This document shows, piece by piece, positions 37,940-46,749 of a DNA stretch of 57,642 nucleotides. The stretch covers positions 1 through 57,642 of the forward strand of contig VXPE01000124.1 in NCBI GenBank assembly GCA_009839745.1, in the 5' to 3' direction. Each line of letters opens with the position of its first letter. Positions within the stretch are counted from its first letter, which is position 1. Position numbers and translations under genes: made by a program. The DNA comes from Candidatus Poribacteria bacterium (GTDB lineage: Bacteria > Poribacteria > WGA-4E > WGA-3G). The notes beneath the pieces were generated by a model. The model was not told the origin of the DNA and searched no databases. It worked only from the letters and a program-made list of their open reading frames with translations.

Positions 37940-39550
37940 ATGAAAAAAATAGAACGCGCTTTAATCAGCGTCTACGACAAAACAAACCTTTTAGAGATAG
38001 CCAATGCCCTATCGCAACGGGGTGTGGAAATTCTCTCTACGGGTGGCACAGCCAGACACCTGCGAGATGCGGGGATTGAAATTCTTGATGTTTCTGACTA
38101 TACCGGCTTTCCTGAAATGCTTGAGGGTAGAGTCAAAACGCTCCACCCCAAAATTCATGGTGGACTCCTGGCGGATTGGGATAACGCTGAACACACTGCC
38201 CAAGCGACGGCACACGGCATTACCGCCATTGACATGGTAATTTGCAATTTGTATCCGTTCGAGGCAACCGTTGCCAAGCCCGACGTGACGCTCCCTGAAG
38301 CGATTGAGAACATCGACATCGGGGGGCCGACGATGATCCGTGCCGCAGCGAAGAACTACGGGCACGTTGCCGTCCTCACAGAGGCGAGTCAGTACTCCCA
38401 AATTATCGTCGATTTGGATGAAAACGATGGCTGCCTTTCGGAGGCGCGGCGGTTTGAACTGGCAAAAGCAGCCTTTGCCCATACCGCACACTATGATACC
38501 GCAATTGCCGCCTATCTCACCAATGATACTTCCCCCCTGATAAGGGGGGATAGGGGGGTTAATCAGATAGAGGGTTCCGAACCAGACGAATTCGCTGATA
38601 ACCTGACCCTCCGTTTCAAGAAGGAACGCACGCTCCGCTACGGCGAAAATCCACATCAGCGTGCCGCTTTCTACAAAACTGAAGTCAGTCCAGGCGGATG
38701 TGCCGCGTGGGCGAACCAACGCAGTGGACAGCCACTCTCCTTCAATAACCTCCTCGATTTAGAAGCCGCCTTAGAGATCGTCAAGGACTTTGAGACCCCT
38801 GCGTGTGCGATTATTAAACACAATAACCCGTGTGGATTGGCGACGGCGGGCACTCTGCAAGATGCCTTCACGCACGCCTTGGAATGTGATCGGACCTCTG
38901 CCTTCGGTTCGATTGTCGGATTAAATCGGAAGGTGACACTCCAAACCGCAAACATTATCCGCGAAGCCGCGAATGCGGGTGTGAAAATTGACGCAATTAT
39001 CGCACCGAGTTATACCGAAAAAGCACTCCGAGCATTGTCTCGTGTCAAACGTCGCCCGATTCTTGAAGCCGGATCGCTCTCGGCGCCGGAACCTGTCTTG
39101 CAGATTCGCAACATTACGGGAGGTGTGCTGGTCCAAGACCAGGATGTCCATGCCTTAGATGCTAACGATTTAGAGGTCGCAACCTCTCGTGCGCCAACGG
39201 CAGCAGAGATAGAATCCCTCCTTTTCGCGTGGAAGGCGTGCAAACATGTCAAATCGAATTGCATCCTCCTTGCCAATGGTACACAAAGTGTCGGTATCGG
39301 CGCAGGACAGATGAGCCGAGTCGATGCCGCCATCATCGCTATCCGGAAGGCGGGTGAAAAGGCGAAAGGGGCGGTGTTAGCCTCGGATGCCTACTTCCCA
39401 TTCCCCGATGGTGTTGAAATCGCCGGTGAGGCGGGCATCAGTGCGATCATTCAGCCCGGCGGCTCTGTCAATGATGCACCTGTGATTGAAACGGCTGATG
39501 CCTACGGCATGGCAATGGTCCTGACAGGTGTGCGCCATTTCCGGCATTAG
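37940..39550 (+). CDS. purH: Bifunctional AICAR transformylase / IMP cyclohydrolase
   Basis: Last two steps of IMP synthesis. 536 residues. N-terminal MGS-like cyclohydrolase domain (ALISVYDKT, STGGTARHL, GRVKTLHPKIHGG, NIDIGGPTMIRAAAKN) and C-terminal transformylase (LRYGENPHQRA, FNNLLDLEAAL, KHNNPCG, SDAYFPFPDG, IQPGGSVND). Slightly longer than usual; residues about 195-210 (DTSPLIRGDRGVNQ) come from an inserted CCCCCCTGATAAGGGGGG repeat (38532-38560). It follows cysE by 9 bases, so probably co-transcribed. Confidence 0.96.
   Translation: MKKIERALISVYDKTNLLEIANALSQRGVEILSTGGTARHLRDAGIEILDVSDYTGFPEMLEGRVKTLHPKIHGGLLADWDNAEHTAQATAHGITAIDMVICNLYPFEATVAKPDVTLPEAIENIDIGGPTMIRAAAKNYGHVAVLTEASQYSQIIVDLDENDGCLSEARRFELAKAAFAHTAHYDTAIAAYLTNDTSPLIRGDRGVNQIEGSEPDEFADNLTLRFKKERTLRYGENPHQRAAFYKTEVSPGGCAAWANQRSGQPLSFNNLLDLEAALEIVKDFETPACAIIKHNNPCGLATAGTLQDAFTHALECDRTSAFGSIVGLNRKVTLQTANIIREAANAGVKIDAIIAPSYTEKALRALSRVKRRPILEAGSLSAPEPVLQIRNITGGVLVQDQDVHALDANDLEVATSRAPTAAEIESLLFAWKACKHVKSNCILLANGTQSVGIGAGQMSRVDAAIIAIRKAGEKAKGAVLASDAYFPFPDGVEIAGEAGISAIIQPGGSVNDAPVIETADAYGMAMVLTGVRHFRH
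38532..38560. repeat. C6/G6 palindromic repeat inside purH
   Basis: CCCCCCTGATAAGGGGGG followed by ATAGGGGGGTT. An almost identical 30-base copy lies inside the hyuA gene (44029-44058) but is read there in a different frame. Confidence 0.8.
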
Positions 39551-39656
39551 TGATCGCATTGCAGTAAGGAATTGAGTGAAATTGACTTACAAGACAAATA
39601 CCCTAAAAACATTGAGGAATTTTTGAATGGCATGGGTAACCACTAAGGAGCAACGC

Positions 39657-39944
39657 ATGAAAACATACTCATTTCAGGTTGTCTTAGAAAAGGACAAATG
39701 GCCCGATGAGCCAGATGAAAACGCTGTCTGGCGGGCATATATTCCAGCATTAGAGCATAAAGGTGCAGCCAGTTGGGGGTATACTCAAAGAGAGGCTTTA
39801 AAGAATCTTCAAGACACAGTTGAGCTGCTTGTTGAATATCTATTGGAGCAAGGAGAAGAAATCAATCTTGATTCGCTCTTGCAGCATGAAAAGAAAGATT
39901 CTTCTGAATCTTGTTCACACATACAGGCGCTGTTGGTACGCTAA
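39657..39944 (+). CDS. HicB-like antitoxin family protein, apparently orphan
   Basis: 95 residues from the ATG at 39657 (RBS AAGGAGCAACGC). The N-terminal part has the partial RNase-H-like HicB/UPF0150 pattern: TYSFQVVLEKDKWPDEPDE, WRAYIPALEHKGAASWGYTQREALKNLQDTV in pieces. No HicA toxin (a 60-80 residue double-stranded-RNA-binding-like protein) is recognised on either side. Short frames around 39590 (SEIDLQDKYPKNIEEFLNG) and 39925 (VIIEEQARWTETDLQRLG) look protein-like and may be remains of partners or extensions. Standalone HicB proteins of this type are common. Confidence 0.65.
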   Translation: MKTYSFQVVLEKDKWPDEPDENAVWRAYIPALEHKGAASWGYTQREALKNLQDTVELLVEYLLEQGEEINLDSLLQHEKKDSSESCSHIQALLVR

Positions 39945-40056
39945 AAGTTATCATTGAGGAGCAGGCGCGATGGACTGAGACAGACCTTCAACGTCTTGGA
40001 CTGCTTTAATCCTGCTATACCCAACCGAATAATAAATCATTATAGGGAATTAAAAA

Positions 40057-41214
40057 TTGTCTGCGACATTAATGCTTCCATCCACAATAATTACAGGCGC
40101 AGGCGCGTCCGAGAACGTTGGCGAACAGGCGAAGCACCTCGGCGCGACGAATGCACTCATCGTGACGGATCCGGGTATCGCTAAGATCGGATACGCCGAC
40201 AAGATCGCACAAAATTTACGTGCTGCTGGTATAAGTAGCACATGCTTCTCCGATGTAACACCCGATCCAACTTTACAGAACGTGCAAGATGGCTTAAAGC
40301 AATATGCTGATGAAGTCTGTGATGTCATTGTAAGCATCGGTGGCGGAAGTGCGATCGACTGCGGAAAAGGCATCGCTATGAAGTTGACGAACGACGGGGA
40401 CTTCGCCGATTACATGGGGGTGGACAAGATCCCGAATCCGGGTGCCCCTCTCATCGCGATACCGACCACAGGCGGAACAGGCAGTGAAGTCTCCAAAGTT
40501 ACTGTCATCACCGATACTGAGCGGAATGTCAAGATGATGCTGAGTAGCCCGTGTCTGTTGGCATCTGTTGCCCTTGTGGATCCGATGCTATCCCTGACAA
40601 CCCCACCGCACCTGACCGCGGCAGTCGGTGTGGATGCCTTGACGCACGCAATAGAGGCATACATTTCCAAACGCGCCCAACCGATAACCGATGCCCTCGC
40701 CTTGAAGGCAGTTGATATGATTTCGGGTTCGTTGCGGCAGGCATGGGCAGACGGTGAAAACATCCCCGCCCGCACGGATATGATGATCGGGGCGTCTATC
40801 GCAGGAATGGCGTTCAGCAATGCCTCTGTGGCTTTAGTTCACGGGATGTCGCGCCCCATCGGTGCGTATTTCCACATCCATCACGGATTGTCAAATTCGG
40901 TATTGTTACGGGATGTGATGGCATTTAGCGTCGTCGGTGCCCCTGCCCGCTTTGCCGATATTGCGTTTGCCATGGGTGAGCCGATCGATGGATTGTCTCC
41001 GATGCAGCAAGCGGACGCAGCGATTGACGCTGTGGAACGGCTTGTCACTGATATTCAGATGCCACGACTCGGTGGAATCGGCATTGAGAGGGAGAAGTTC
41101 GAGGCGGTCATTGAACAGATGGCAGCGGACGCGATTGCGAGTGGAAGTCCTGCTAACAATCCACGACAGGCTACGGTTGAAGAGATCGTCGCACTATACC
41201 GTCAGTGTTTTTAG
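40057..41214 (+). CDS. Iron-containing alcohol dehydrogenase
   Basis: 385 residues, group III Fe-ADH fold. GASENVGEQAKHLG, nucleotide-binding SIGGGSAIDCGKG and PTTGGTGSEVS, metal ligands in DALTHAIEAYIS (Asp, His) and HGMSRPIGAYFHIHHG (His, His). Oxidises or reduces small alcohols/aldehydes, possibly lactaldehyde or a 1,3-diol. Start: TTG at 40057, preceded by AGGGAATTAAAAA, the same A/T spacer style as the repeat modules; an ATG five codons later is possible. Precedes a 2-hydroxyacid dehydrogenase (15 bases) and hyuA, likely one operon. Confidence 0.92.
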   Translation: MSATLMLPSTIITGAGASENVGEQAKHLGATNALIVTDPGIAKIGYADKIAQNLRAAGISSTCFSDVTPDPTLQNVQDGLKQYADEVCDVIVSIGGGSAIDCGKGIAMKLTNDGDFADYMGVDKIPNPGAPLIAIPTTGGTGSEVSKVTVITDTERNVKMMLSSPCLLASVALVDPMLSLTTPPHLTAAVGVDALTHAIEAYISKRAQPITDALALKAVDMISGSLRQAWADGENIPARTDMMIGASIAGMAFSNASVALVHGMSRPIGAYFHIHHGLSNSVLLRDVMAFSVVGAPARFADIAFAMGEPIDGLSPMQQADAAIDAVERLVTDIQMPRLGGIGIEREKFEAVIEQMAADAIASGSPANNPRQATVEEIVALYRQCF

Positions 41215-41229
41215 AAAAAGGAATGAATT

Positions 41230-42189
41230 GTGAACAAGCTTAAGATCGTTGTTCCCGGTGATTCACCACCGCAAATCCAAGGTTCACCACATCTGGAACG
41301 TCTCGAACCGTATGGCGATGTCGTTCTTTATACCGACCGACCTGAAACCCCCGAAGAGAAAATTCGCCGTGCTGAAGATGCAGATATTCTCATCAATTCA
41401 CGCGGCATTGTCAAGTGGCCCGCGGAAATTCTCTGCCAACTTCCCAAACTCAAATTGATTTCGCTCTGCTCCATCGGCACTGATATGATTGGGCTTGATG
41501 AAGCGAAAAAGCGTGGAATTACCGTTTGCAATCAACCCGGACGCACCGCCCCGGTTGTAGCGGAACACGGGTTTGGGCTGATGTTCGCCCTCGCCAAACG
41601 ATCGGCATTCCTCACGGCGTCTATGAAGGCAGGTGAATGGCCCCGGATGGACAACGTCTATCTTCAAGGAAAGACCTTGGGAATTATAGGCACTGGGCAT
41701 ATCGGAGCAGAGATGGCACGCCTCGGCACCGCAGTTGGGATGAACGTTATCGCCTGGACGTATCACCCTTCAGCGGCACGCGCTGAAGAATTAGGCGTTC
41801 AGTTTGTTTCTCTGGATGAACTGCTCCAGACTGCCGATGTTGTGAGTCTGCACGTCAGGCTGACAGAGGAGAGCCACCATCTCATTGGGGAACGTGAACT
41901 CGGTTTGATGAAACAGGGCGCGCTCCTTATCAACGTCGCACGTGGCGGCGTTATTGATACAGACGCGTTGGTTGTTGCGTTGAACGGTGGACACCTCGGG
42001 GGTGCCGCTATTGATGTCTATGATCAGGAACCACCCCCTGCGAACCACCCGCTTTTGGAATGTGAGCAGGTAATTTTGACCCCACATTGTGCGGACATGA
42101 CCCCTGAGGGTGTTGAACTTCTTAATGAGGGCGCGGTGGACAATATCATCGCTTTTCTGCAAGGCACACCCCAGAATGTGGTTAAATAA
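41230..42189 (+). CDS. D-2-hydroxyacid dehydrogenase
   Basis: 319 residues; GTG start with AAAGGAAT upstream. NAD-binding GKTLGIIGTGHIGAEMARLG, catalytic Arg in INVARGGVID, Glu in VYDQEPPP and His in LTPHCADMTPEG. Reduces 2-oxoacids or oxidises D-2-hydroxyacids; resembles glycerate/phosphoglycerate dehydrogenases but lacks the ACT domain. One base separates its stop from the hyuA ATG, suggesting coupling. Confidence 0.92.
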   Translation: MNKLKIVVPGDSPPQIQGSPHLERLEPYGDVVLYTDRPETPEEKIRRAEDADILINSRGIVKWPAEILCQLPKLKLISLCSIGTDMIGLDEAKKRGITVCNQPGRTAPVVAEHGFGLMFALAKRSAFLTASMKAGEWPRMDNVYLQGKTLGIIGTGHIGAEMARLGTAVGMNVIAWTYHPSAARAEELGVQFVSLDELLQTADVVSLHVRLTEESHHLIGERELGLMKQGALLINVARGGVIDTDALVVALNGGHLGGAAIDVYDQEPPPANHPLLECEQVILTPHCADMTPEGVELLNEGAVDNIIAFLQGTPQNVVK

Positions 42190-42190
42190 A

Positions 42191-44449
42191 ATGGAGCATC
42201 GACCAGATTTGATAGTTAAAAATATTGGGGTTGATACGGGTGGCACCTTCACGGACATTGTGATGCGTGTTAATGGCGATCTGTTCACACACAAAGTCCT
42301 GTCCACGCCGCAGAATCCCGCCCTCGCCGTCATACAAGGTGTGAGTGAAATCTTGCATCAGCACGACACCGATACTGAACGGAAGCCGGATATTGTCCAC
42401 GGATCAACAGTCGCAACGAACGCACTTCTTGAGCGCAGGGGGGCGCGTATTGCCCTCGTCACGACGAAGGATTTTGAGGACATTTTAGAGATAGGGAGAC
42501 AGGCACGTCCGGACCTCTATGATTTCTGCGTGGAACGACCCGCGCCGCTTGTCCCTGCCGATAGACGCTTCGGTATATCGGAACGCACACTGCACACGGG
42601 TGAAATCCAGACCGAGATTGAACCCAGCGATTTAGAAGCTCTCACGTCTGAACTCTCCGCATTAGAACTCGATGCCATCGCCGTCTGTTTCCTCTTTGCC
42701 TACGTCAACCCACACAACGAACAGATTGTTGCGAACTATCTTTCACGACTCGGTATACCCGTCTCCTGTTCACACGAGGTCTTGCCGGAATATCGAGAGT
42801 ATGCGCGGTTCAGCACCACTGTAGCGAACGCGTATATCCGTCCCACTTTGGAACGGCATCTCTCTACGCTGATCGATTCTGACTTGCTGCGCAGTTTTAG
42901 CGAAACCGTAGCCTGTATTGTCCCGCAAGCCCACACGCGGCTTGCGCCAATGGAGGGCGGCTCGAACACGAAAAACGTTGAGAAACAGAGTGCCGATACT
43001 TATCCGCAAGGAAAAATTAAAAAACCTTTCCGTTTGATGCTTTCTAATGGCGGTTGTATTTCAGCCAAGATTTTTCAGCGTAGCTTGCAAGCTGAAAACT
43101 TGCGATACAGCCGTGAATCCGCGGGGATCCGCACGGTCCTGTCCGGGCCCGCCGGTGGTGTTATTGGTGCGTATCAAGTCGCCAAGGCTGCTGGCTACGA
43201 CCAAATCATCACATTTGATATGGGGGGCACTTCAACGGATGTGAGTCTCTGCAATAGCGGTATTTCCCTCACGACCGAGAGCACGATTAGTGGACTCCCG
43301 ATCAAAGTGCCACTGATTGATATTAACACTGTCGGTGCCGGGGGCGGTTCTATTGCGACTGTGGATGCAGGCGGTGCACTACGCGTGGGACCGGAAAGTG
43401 CCGGCGCAGATCCAGGTCCGATATGTTACGGAAACAATGGGACAGATGTGACAGTAACCGATGCAAACCTTTACTTAGGACGTATCGCCGCGGCCCAGTT
43501 CTTAGGCGGTGCGATGTCCCTTGATGCCGATAAGACCCGCACACACATTGAAGAATTTGCAAAGCGTCTTGGCGTTCCACTCCTACAAGCGGCGGATGGC
43601 ATCCTGAAGGTCGCTAACGCCGCGATGGAACGCGCCATCAAAGTCATTTCTGTGGAACGTGGGTTTGATACGCGCGATTTCACACTCGTCTCCTTCGGGG
43701 GGGCGGGCGGTTTGCATGCTGCATTTATGGCGGAGAATCTCGGTATCGAGACCGTGCTGATTCCACCAAATGGCGGTTTGCTCTCCGCTTACGGGATGCT
43801 CTTCGCAGATGTCGTTAAAGATTACTCACGGACAGTGCTATGGCAGTTTGAAAAGAACAGTGAAGGTAGCGAAAATCTTGTTAAAGCATTGAACACCGGT
43901 TTTGGCACACTCCTGACCCGCGCAGAAAATGAGATGGAGATTGAGGGATTCGCGCCGCACCAACTTAAAATTGACCGTTCGCTCGATATGCGGTATCAGG
44001 GACAGTCTTATGAGTTGAATATCGCCTGCCCCCCTGATAAGGGGGGATATGGGGGGTTGACGGAACATACGTCTTCAAACGAAATAGTGGAAACCCTTGT
44101 TGCGAAATTTCACGCTACGCATGAGGTGCGTTTTGGTTATGCCCGGACCGATGCCCCAGTGGAGGTGGTGAACCTTCGACTTACAGCCACTGGAGAGACC
44201 GACAAACCGCCCATCGCATCAGTTCCGATCGCTGATGCTGATGCCGCTGAAGCATTTACGGTCCAAAATCCTGTTATCTTTGAAGGTGAGGTGCTCCCAA
44301 CCAATTTCTACCGCCGTGAGGCGTTGCGTCCTGGCAATCGAATCGCAGGTCCCGCGATTGTCACAGAATTTAGCGCGACAACAGTAGTCCCCCCAGATTT
44401 CTTCGCCGTTGTTGATACCTACCAGAATCTTGTTTTATCGAAAGAGTAG
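42191..44449 (+). CDS. Hydantoinase/5-oxoprolinase subunit A (HyuA family)
   Basis: 752 residues from ATG 42191; upstream codons in frame overlap the previous gene and are rejected. ATP-dependent cyclic-amide hydrolase subunit with an actin-like fold: GVDTGGTFTDIV, HGSTVATNALLER, VLSGPAGGV, FDMGGTSTDV, GAGGGSIATVD, GPESAGADPGPICYG. No HyuB gene follows. About 60 residues longer than usual; the excess comes from inserted repeats at about 43003-43108 (peptides YPQGKIKKPF and FQRSLQAENLRY) and 44029-44058 (CPPDKGGYGGLT). Despite these the frame is intact. Confidence 0.9.
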   Translation: MEHRPDLIVKNIGVDTGGTFTDIVMRVNGDLFTHKVLSTPQNPALAVIQGVSEILHQHDTDTERKPDIVHGSTVATNALLERRGARIALVTTKDFEDILEIGRQARPDLYDFCVERPAPLVPADRRFGISERTLHTGEIQTEIEPSDLEALTSELSALELDAIAVCFLFAYVNPHNEQIVANYLSRLGIPVSCSHEVLPEYREYARFSTTVANAYIRPTLERHLSTLIDSDLLRSFSETVACIVPQAHTRLAPMEGGSNTKNVEKQSADTYPQGKIKKPFRLMLSNGGCISAKIFQRSLQAENLRYSRESAGIRTVLSGPAGGVIGAYQVAKAAGYDQIITFDMGGTSTDVSLCNSGISLTTESTISGLPIKVPLIDINTVGAGGGSIATVDAGGALRVGPESAGADPGPICYGNNGTDVTVTDANLYLGRIAAAQFLGGAMSLDADKTRTHIEEFAKRLGVPLLQAADGILKVANAAMERAIKVISVERGFDTRDFTLVSFGGAGGLHAAFMAENLGIETVLIPPNGGLLSAYGMLFADVVKDYSRTVLWQFEKNSEGSENLVKALNTGFGTLLTRAENEMEIEGFAPHQLKIDRSLDMRYQGQSYELNIACPPDKGGYGGLTEHTSSNEIVETLVAKFHATHEVRFGYARTDAPVEVVNLRLTATGETDKPPIASVPIADADAAEAFTVQNPVIFEGEVLPTNFYRREALRPGNRIAGPAIVTEFSATTVVPPDFFAVVDTYQNLVLSKE
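43003..43024 (+). repeat. RBS-type repeat module inside hyuA
   Basis: TCCGCAAGGAAAAATTAAAA, the right module of the interspersed family, here read as codons (PQGKIKK) in the middle of a gene, with no start codon. A second insertion, GTAGCTTGCAAGCTGAAAAC continuing to TTGCGATAC, lies at 43079-43107. Confidence 0.75.
44029..44058. repeat. C6/G6 palindromic repeat inside hyuA
   Basis: CCCCCCTGATAAGGGGGG followed by ATATGGGGGGTT. Near-copy of 38532-38560 in purH but translated in another frame (PPDKGGYGG instead of PLIRGDRGV). Confidence 0.8.
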
Positions 44450-44465
44450 AGGTAGACAAATTCCT

Positions 44466-44494
44466 TTGACACGGCACATCCCCTTTGATATACT
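44466..44494 (+). promoter_or_regulatory. Consensus sigma-70 promoter before the RspA/ManD gene
   Basis: TTGACA (44466-44471), 17-base spacer, TATACT (44489-44494): five of six -10 bases and all -35 bases match the consensus. The leader then runs through a full repeat copy. Confidence 0.65.
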
Positions 44495-44517
44495 TTATTT
44501 TTATAGCACCCAGATTG

Positions 44518-44630
44518 TAGCCTGCAACATCGGCGTAGGCGGATCTACGCGGAAGCACGTCATCTGCGCAACTTACCTGACCGAACCGCAAGGTAAAATT
44601 AAAAGCCGAACCGCAAGGTAAAATTAAAAA
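44518..44630 (+). repeat. Full-length repeat with duplicated RBS module before the ManD gene
   Basis: TAGCCTGCAACATCGGCG (diverged left module), GGATCTACGCGGAAGC, then two tandem copies of GCCGAACCGCAAGGTAAAAT plus TAAAA; the second ends at the ATG 44631. Confidence 0.8.
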
Positions 44631-45824
44631 ATGAAGATTACGGATGTAAAAACGATTTTGACGGCACCGAATGGTACTCGGCTTGTCGTTGTTAAGATTG
44701 AAACGAGTGAACCCGGTTTATACGGGATCGGGTGTGCGACGTTTACACAGCGTCCGCTCGCTGTAGCAACCGCCGTCGATGAATATCTCAAGCCCTTTCT
44801 CATCGGAAAAGATCCGACGAACATAGAGGACATCTTCCAGACCAGTTTCGTCAGCTCCTATTGGCGGAATGGTCCAGTGCTGAACAACGCTCTCAGCGGT
44901 GTAGACATCGCCTTATGGGACATCATGGGCAAGCGTGCCAACATGCCTGTCTACCAATTGCTTGGCGGTAAATGCCGAGAAGCGGCGACACTTTATGCAC
45001 ACGCAGGCGGTGGCACTTTTGAGGAGGTGGAGGAAAACATCCGCCGTTATATGGAGCAGGGCTATCGCTATGTCCGCGCACAGGTGGCAATACCGGGATA
45101 TTCGACGTATGGGGCAGGTGCTGGGAGACGAAGTTCACCCGCTTTTGAACCGACACCTTATGTCAATACCGTCATCAAACTCTTCGAGCATTTACGGACA
45201 CATCTCGGCGAGGAGGTAGAACTCCTTCACGATGTGCATGAACGCATCCCGCCCATCCAAGCGATTAATCTCGCGAAAGGACTGGAACCGTATAACCTCT
45301 TTTTCCTTGAAGACCCGTTTGCGCCTGAAGACGTTGATTATTTCCAACTCATGCGTCAACAGACGAGTATCCCGATTGCGATGGGGGAATTGTTCAACAA
45401 CCCGAATGAATACGTTCACCTTATCAAGGATCGGCTTATCGACTTTATCCGGGTGCATATCTCACAAATCGGGGGTATCAGTCCTGCGCGTAAACTCGCC
45501 GCGTTCTGTGAATTCTTCGGTATCCGCACGGCATGGCACGGTCCTGGAGATGTTTCTCCTGTTGGGCATGCCGCCAACGTTGCGCTGGATCTCGCATGCT
45601 ATAACTTCGGTATTCAGGAGCAGCATGTCTTTGGCGAAAACACCAAAGAGGTCTTCCCGGGGTGTCCTGAAATTCGGGATGGCTGTTTTTGGGTAAATGA
45701 GGCACCGGGTCTCGGTATTGATGTAGATGAAGAACTCGCAGCACGCTTCCCGTTTCCAGAGCATCCACTCAACGGGGGGTGGGCACCCGTGCGACGAATG
45801 GACGGCACGCTTATCCGACCTTAG
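44631..45824 (+). CDS. D-mannonate dehydratase / RspA-type enolase-superfamily enzyme
   Basis: 397 residues. N-terminal capping domain MKITDVKTILTAP, barrel with LLHDVHERIPP, FLEDPFAPED and MGELFNNPNEY as metal ligands, TAWHGPGDVSPVGHAANVALD as in ManD/RspA proteins, and the long C-terminal part (PGLGIDVDEELAARFPF). Likely dehydration of mannonate/gluconate-like sugar acids, although many RspA proteins have weak activity. Its 3' end overlaps murB by 14 bases, convergently. Own promoter and repeat-supplied RBS. Confidence 0.9.
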   Translation: MKITDVKTILTAPNGTRLVVVKIETSEPGLYGIGCATFTQRPLAVATAVDEYLKPFLIGKDPTNIEDIFQTSFVSSYWRNGPVLNNALSGVDIALWDIMGKRANMPVYQLLGGKCREAATLYAHAGGGTFEEVEENIRRYMEQGYRYVRAQVAIPGYSTYGAGAGRRSSPAFEPTPYVNTVIKLFEHLRTHLGEEVELLHDVHERIPPIQAINLAKGLEPYNLFFLEDPFAPEDVDYFQLMRQQTSIPIAMGELFNNPNEYVHLIKDRLIDFIRVHISQIGGISPARKLAAFCEFFGIRTAWHGPGDVSPVGHAANVALDLACYNFGIQEQHVFGENTKEVFPGCPEIRDGCFWVNEAPGLGIDVDEELAARFPFPEHPLNGGWAPVRRMDGTLIRP

Positions 45825-46731
45825 TGTCGAATCCCAATCGTTTTACCTCGGTGTGGAGGGAGATCCCTGTCTTCTCGCGCACTTGTTCTTGGATGTAGGC
45901 GACTAACGCCAGCACATCAGCTGCTGTCGCGTTGTCGATATTGAGAATAAAATTGCCGTGGACCGTGGACACCTCCGCACCCCCGATACGATGACCTTTC
46001 AGACCGCTGATGTCGATCAAGCGTCCCGCAGAATCGCCGGGCGGATTTTTGAACATACATCCGGCATTCTCTTCGGCGAAGGGTTGCGTTTCGACTTTCT
46101 GCTTGTAAAACGCTTGCATCCGCGTCGTGATTGTATCGGCGTCTCCGGGTTCGAGTCTCAGCGTCGCACCTATGACGCAAAAATAAGCGTCCAAGCCGCT
46201 GCGTCGGTATTCAAATTCTGCTTCGGCGTGGGTTAACGGGACAAGTTCACCCGTATCATCCATGACCGTGACATCTGTGACGACATCTCCGAAACTACTT
46301 CCCCATGCGCCAGCGTTCATAATCAAGGCACCGCCGACGGAACCGGGGATACCGAGCGCAAATTCCACACCACTCAGACCACCTCGAGACATCACCTTTG
46401 AGAGTCTCGGCAGCGAAAGACCTGCGCCGACCGAAACGACGTTCCCATCGACCTGTAGTTTCGCCAACTCCCCGATTAACCTGATACCGATGCCGTTGAA
46501 GCCGGTATCGCTCACCAGCAGATTTGAGCCGCGACCGATAATCGCGACTGGAACCTCCCACTGCCCATGAAAACGTGCCCATGCTGCTAATTGGCTTACC
46601 GTGCTAACTTCGATGTAAGCGGTCACTTCGCCACCGATGCCGAAGTAGGTATGCTTTGCGAGCGGTTCCCCAAACCGGATCCGTGAACCTGAATCCTTTA
46701 CGATGTCCAGCAGCGCATCTTTCCACTCCAT
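45811..46731 (-). CDS. murB: UDP-N-acetylenolpyruvoylglucosamine reductase
   Basis: Second committed step of peptidoglycan synthesis; FAD enzyme using NADPH. 306 residues. FAD-binding GRGSNLLVSDTGFNGI, GIPGSVGGALIMNAGAWG, active-site GCMFKNPPGDSAGRLID with Cys in the proton-donor position usually held by Ser or Cys, and GAEVSTVHGNFILN. Length fits the shorter class of MurB. It stands outside a mur cluster; the methylase gene (ending 46750) lies just upstream in the same direction. Confidence 0.95.
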   Translation of the reverse strand: MEWKDALLDIVKDSGSRIRFGEPLAKHTYFGIGGEVTAYIEVSTVSQLAAWARFHGQWEVPVAIIGRGSNLLVSDTGFNGIGIRLIGELAKLQVDGNVVSVGAGLSLPRLSKVMSRGGLSGVEFALGIPGSVGGALIMNAGAWGSSFGDVVTDVTVMDDTGELVPLTHAEAEFEYRRSGLDAYFCVIGATLRLEPGDADTITTRMQAFYKQKVETQPFAEENAGCMFKNPPGDSAGRLIDISGLKGHRIGGAEVSTVHGNFILNIDNATAADVLALVAYIQEQVREKTGISLHTEVKRLGFDTKVG

Positions 46732-46749
46732 ATCGCCATTCCTCTCAAC

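Noticed and set aside
38009-38719. 236-codon minus-strand frame opposite purH
   Set aside because: purH is unmistakable on the plus strand; the antisense frame shows no domain and no RBS.
39589-40020. HicAB toxin-antitoxin pair
   Set aside because: Only a HicB-like protein is supported; neither side has a HicA-sized frame with its pattern.
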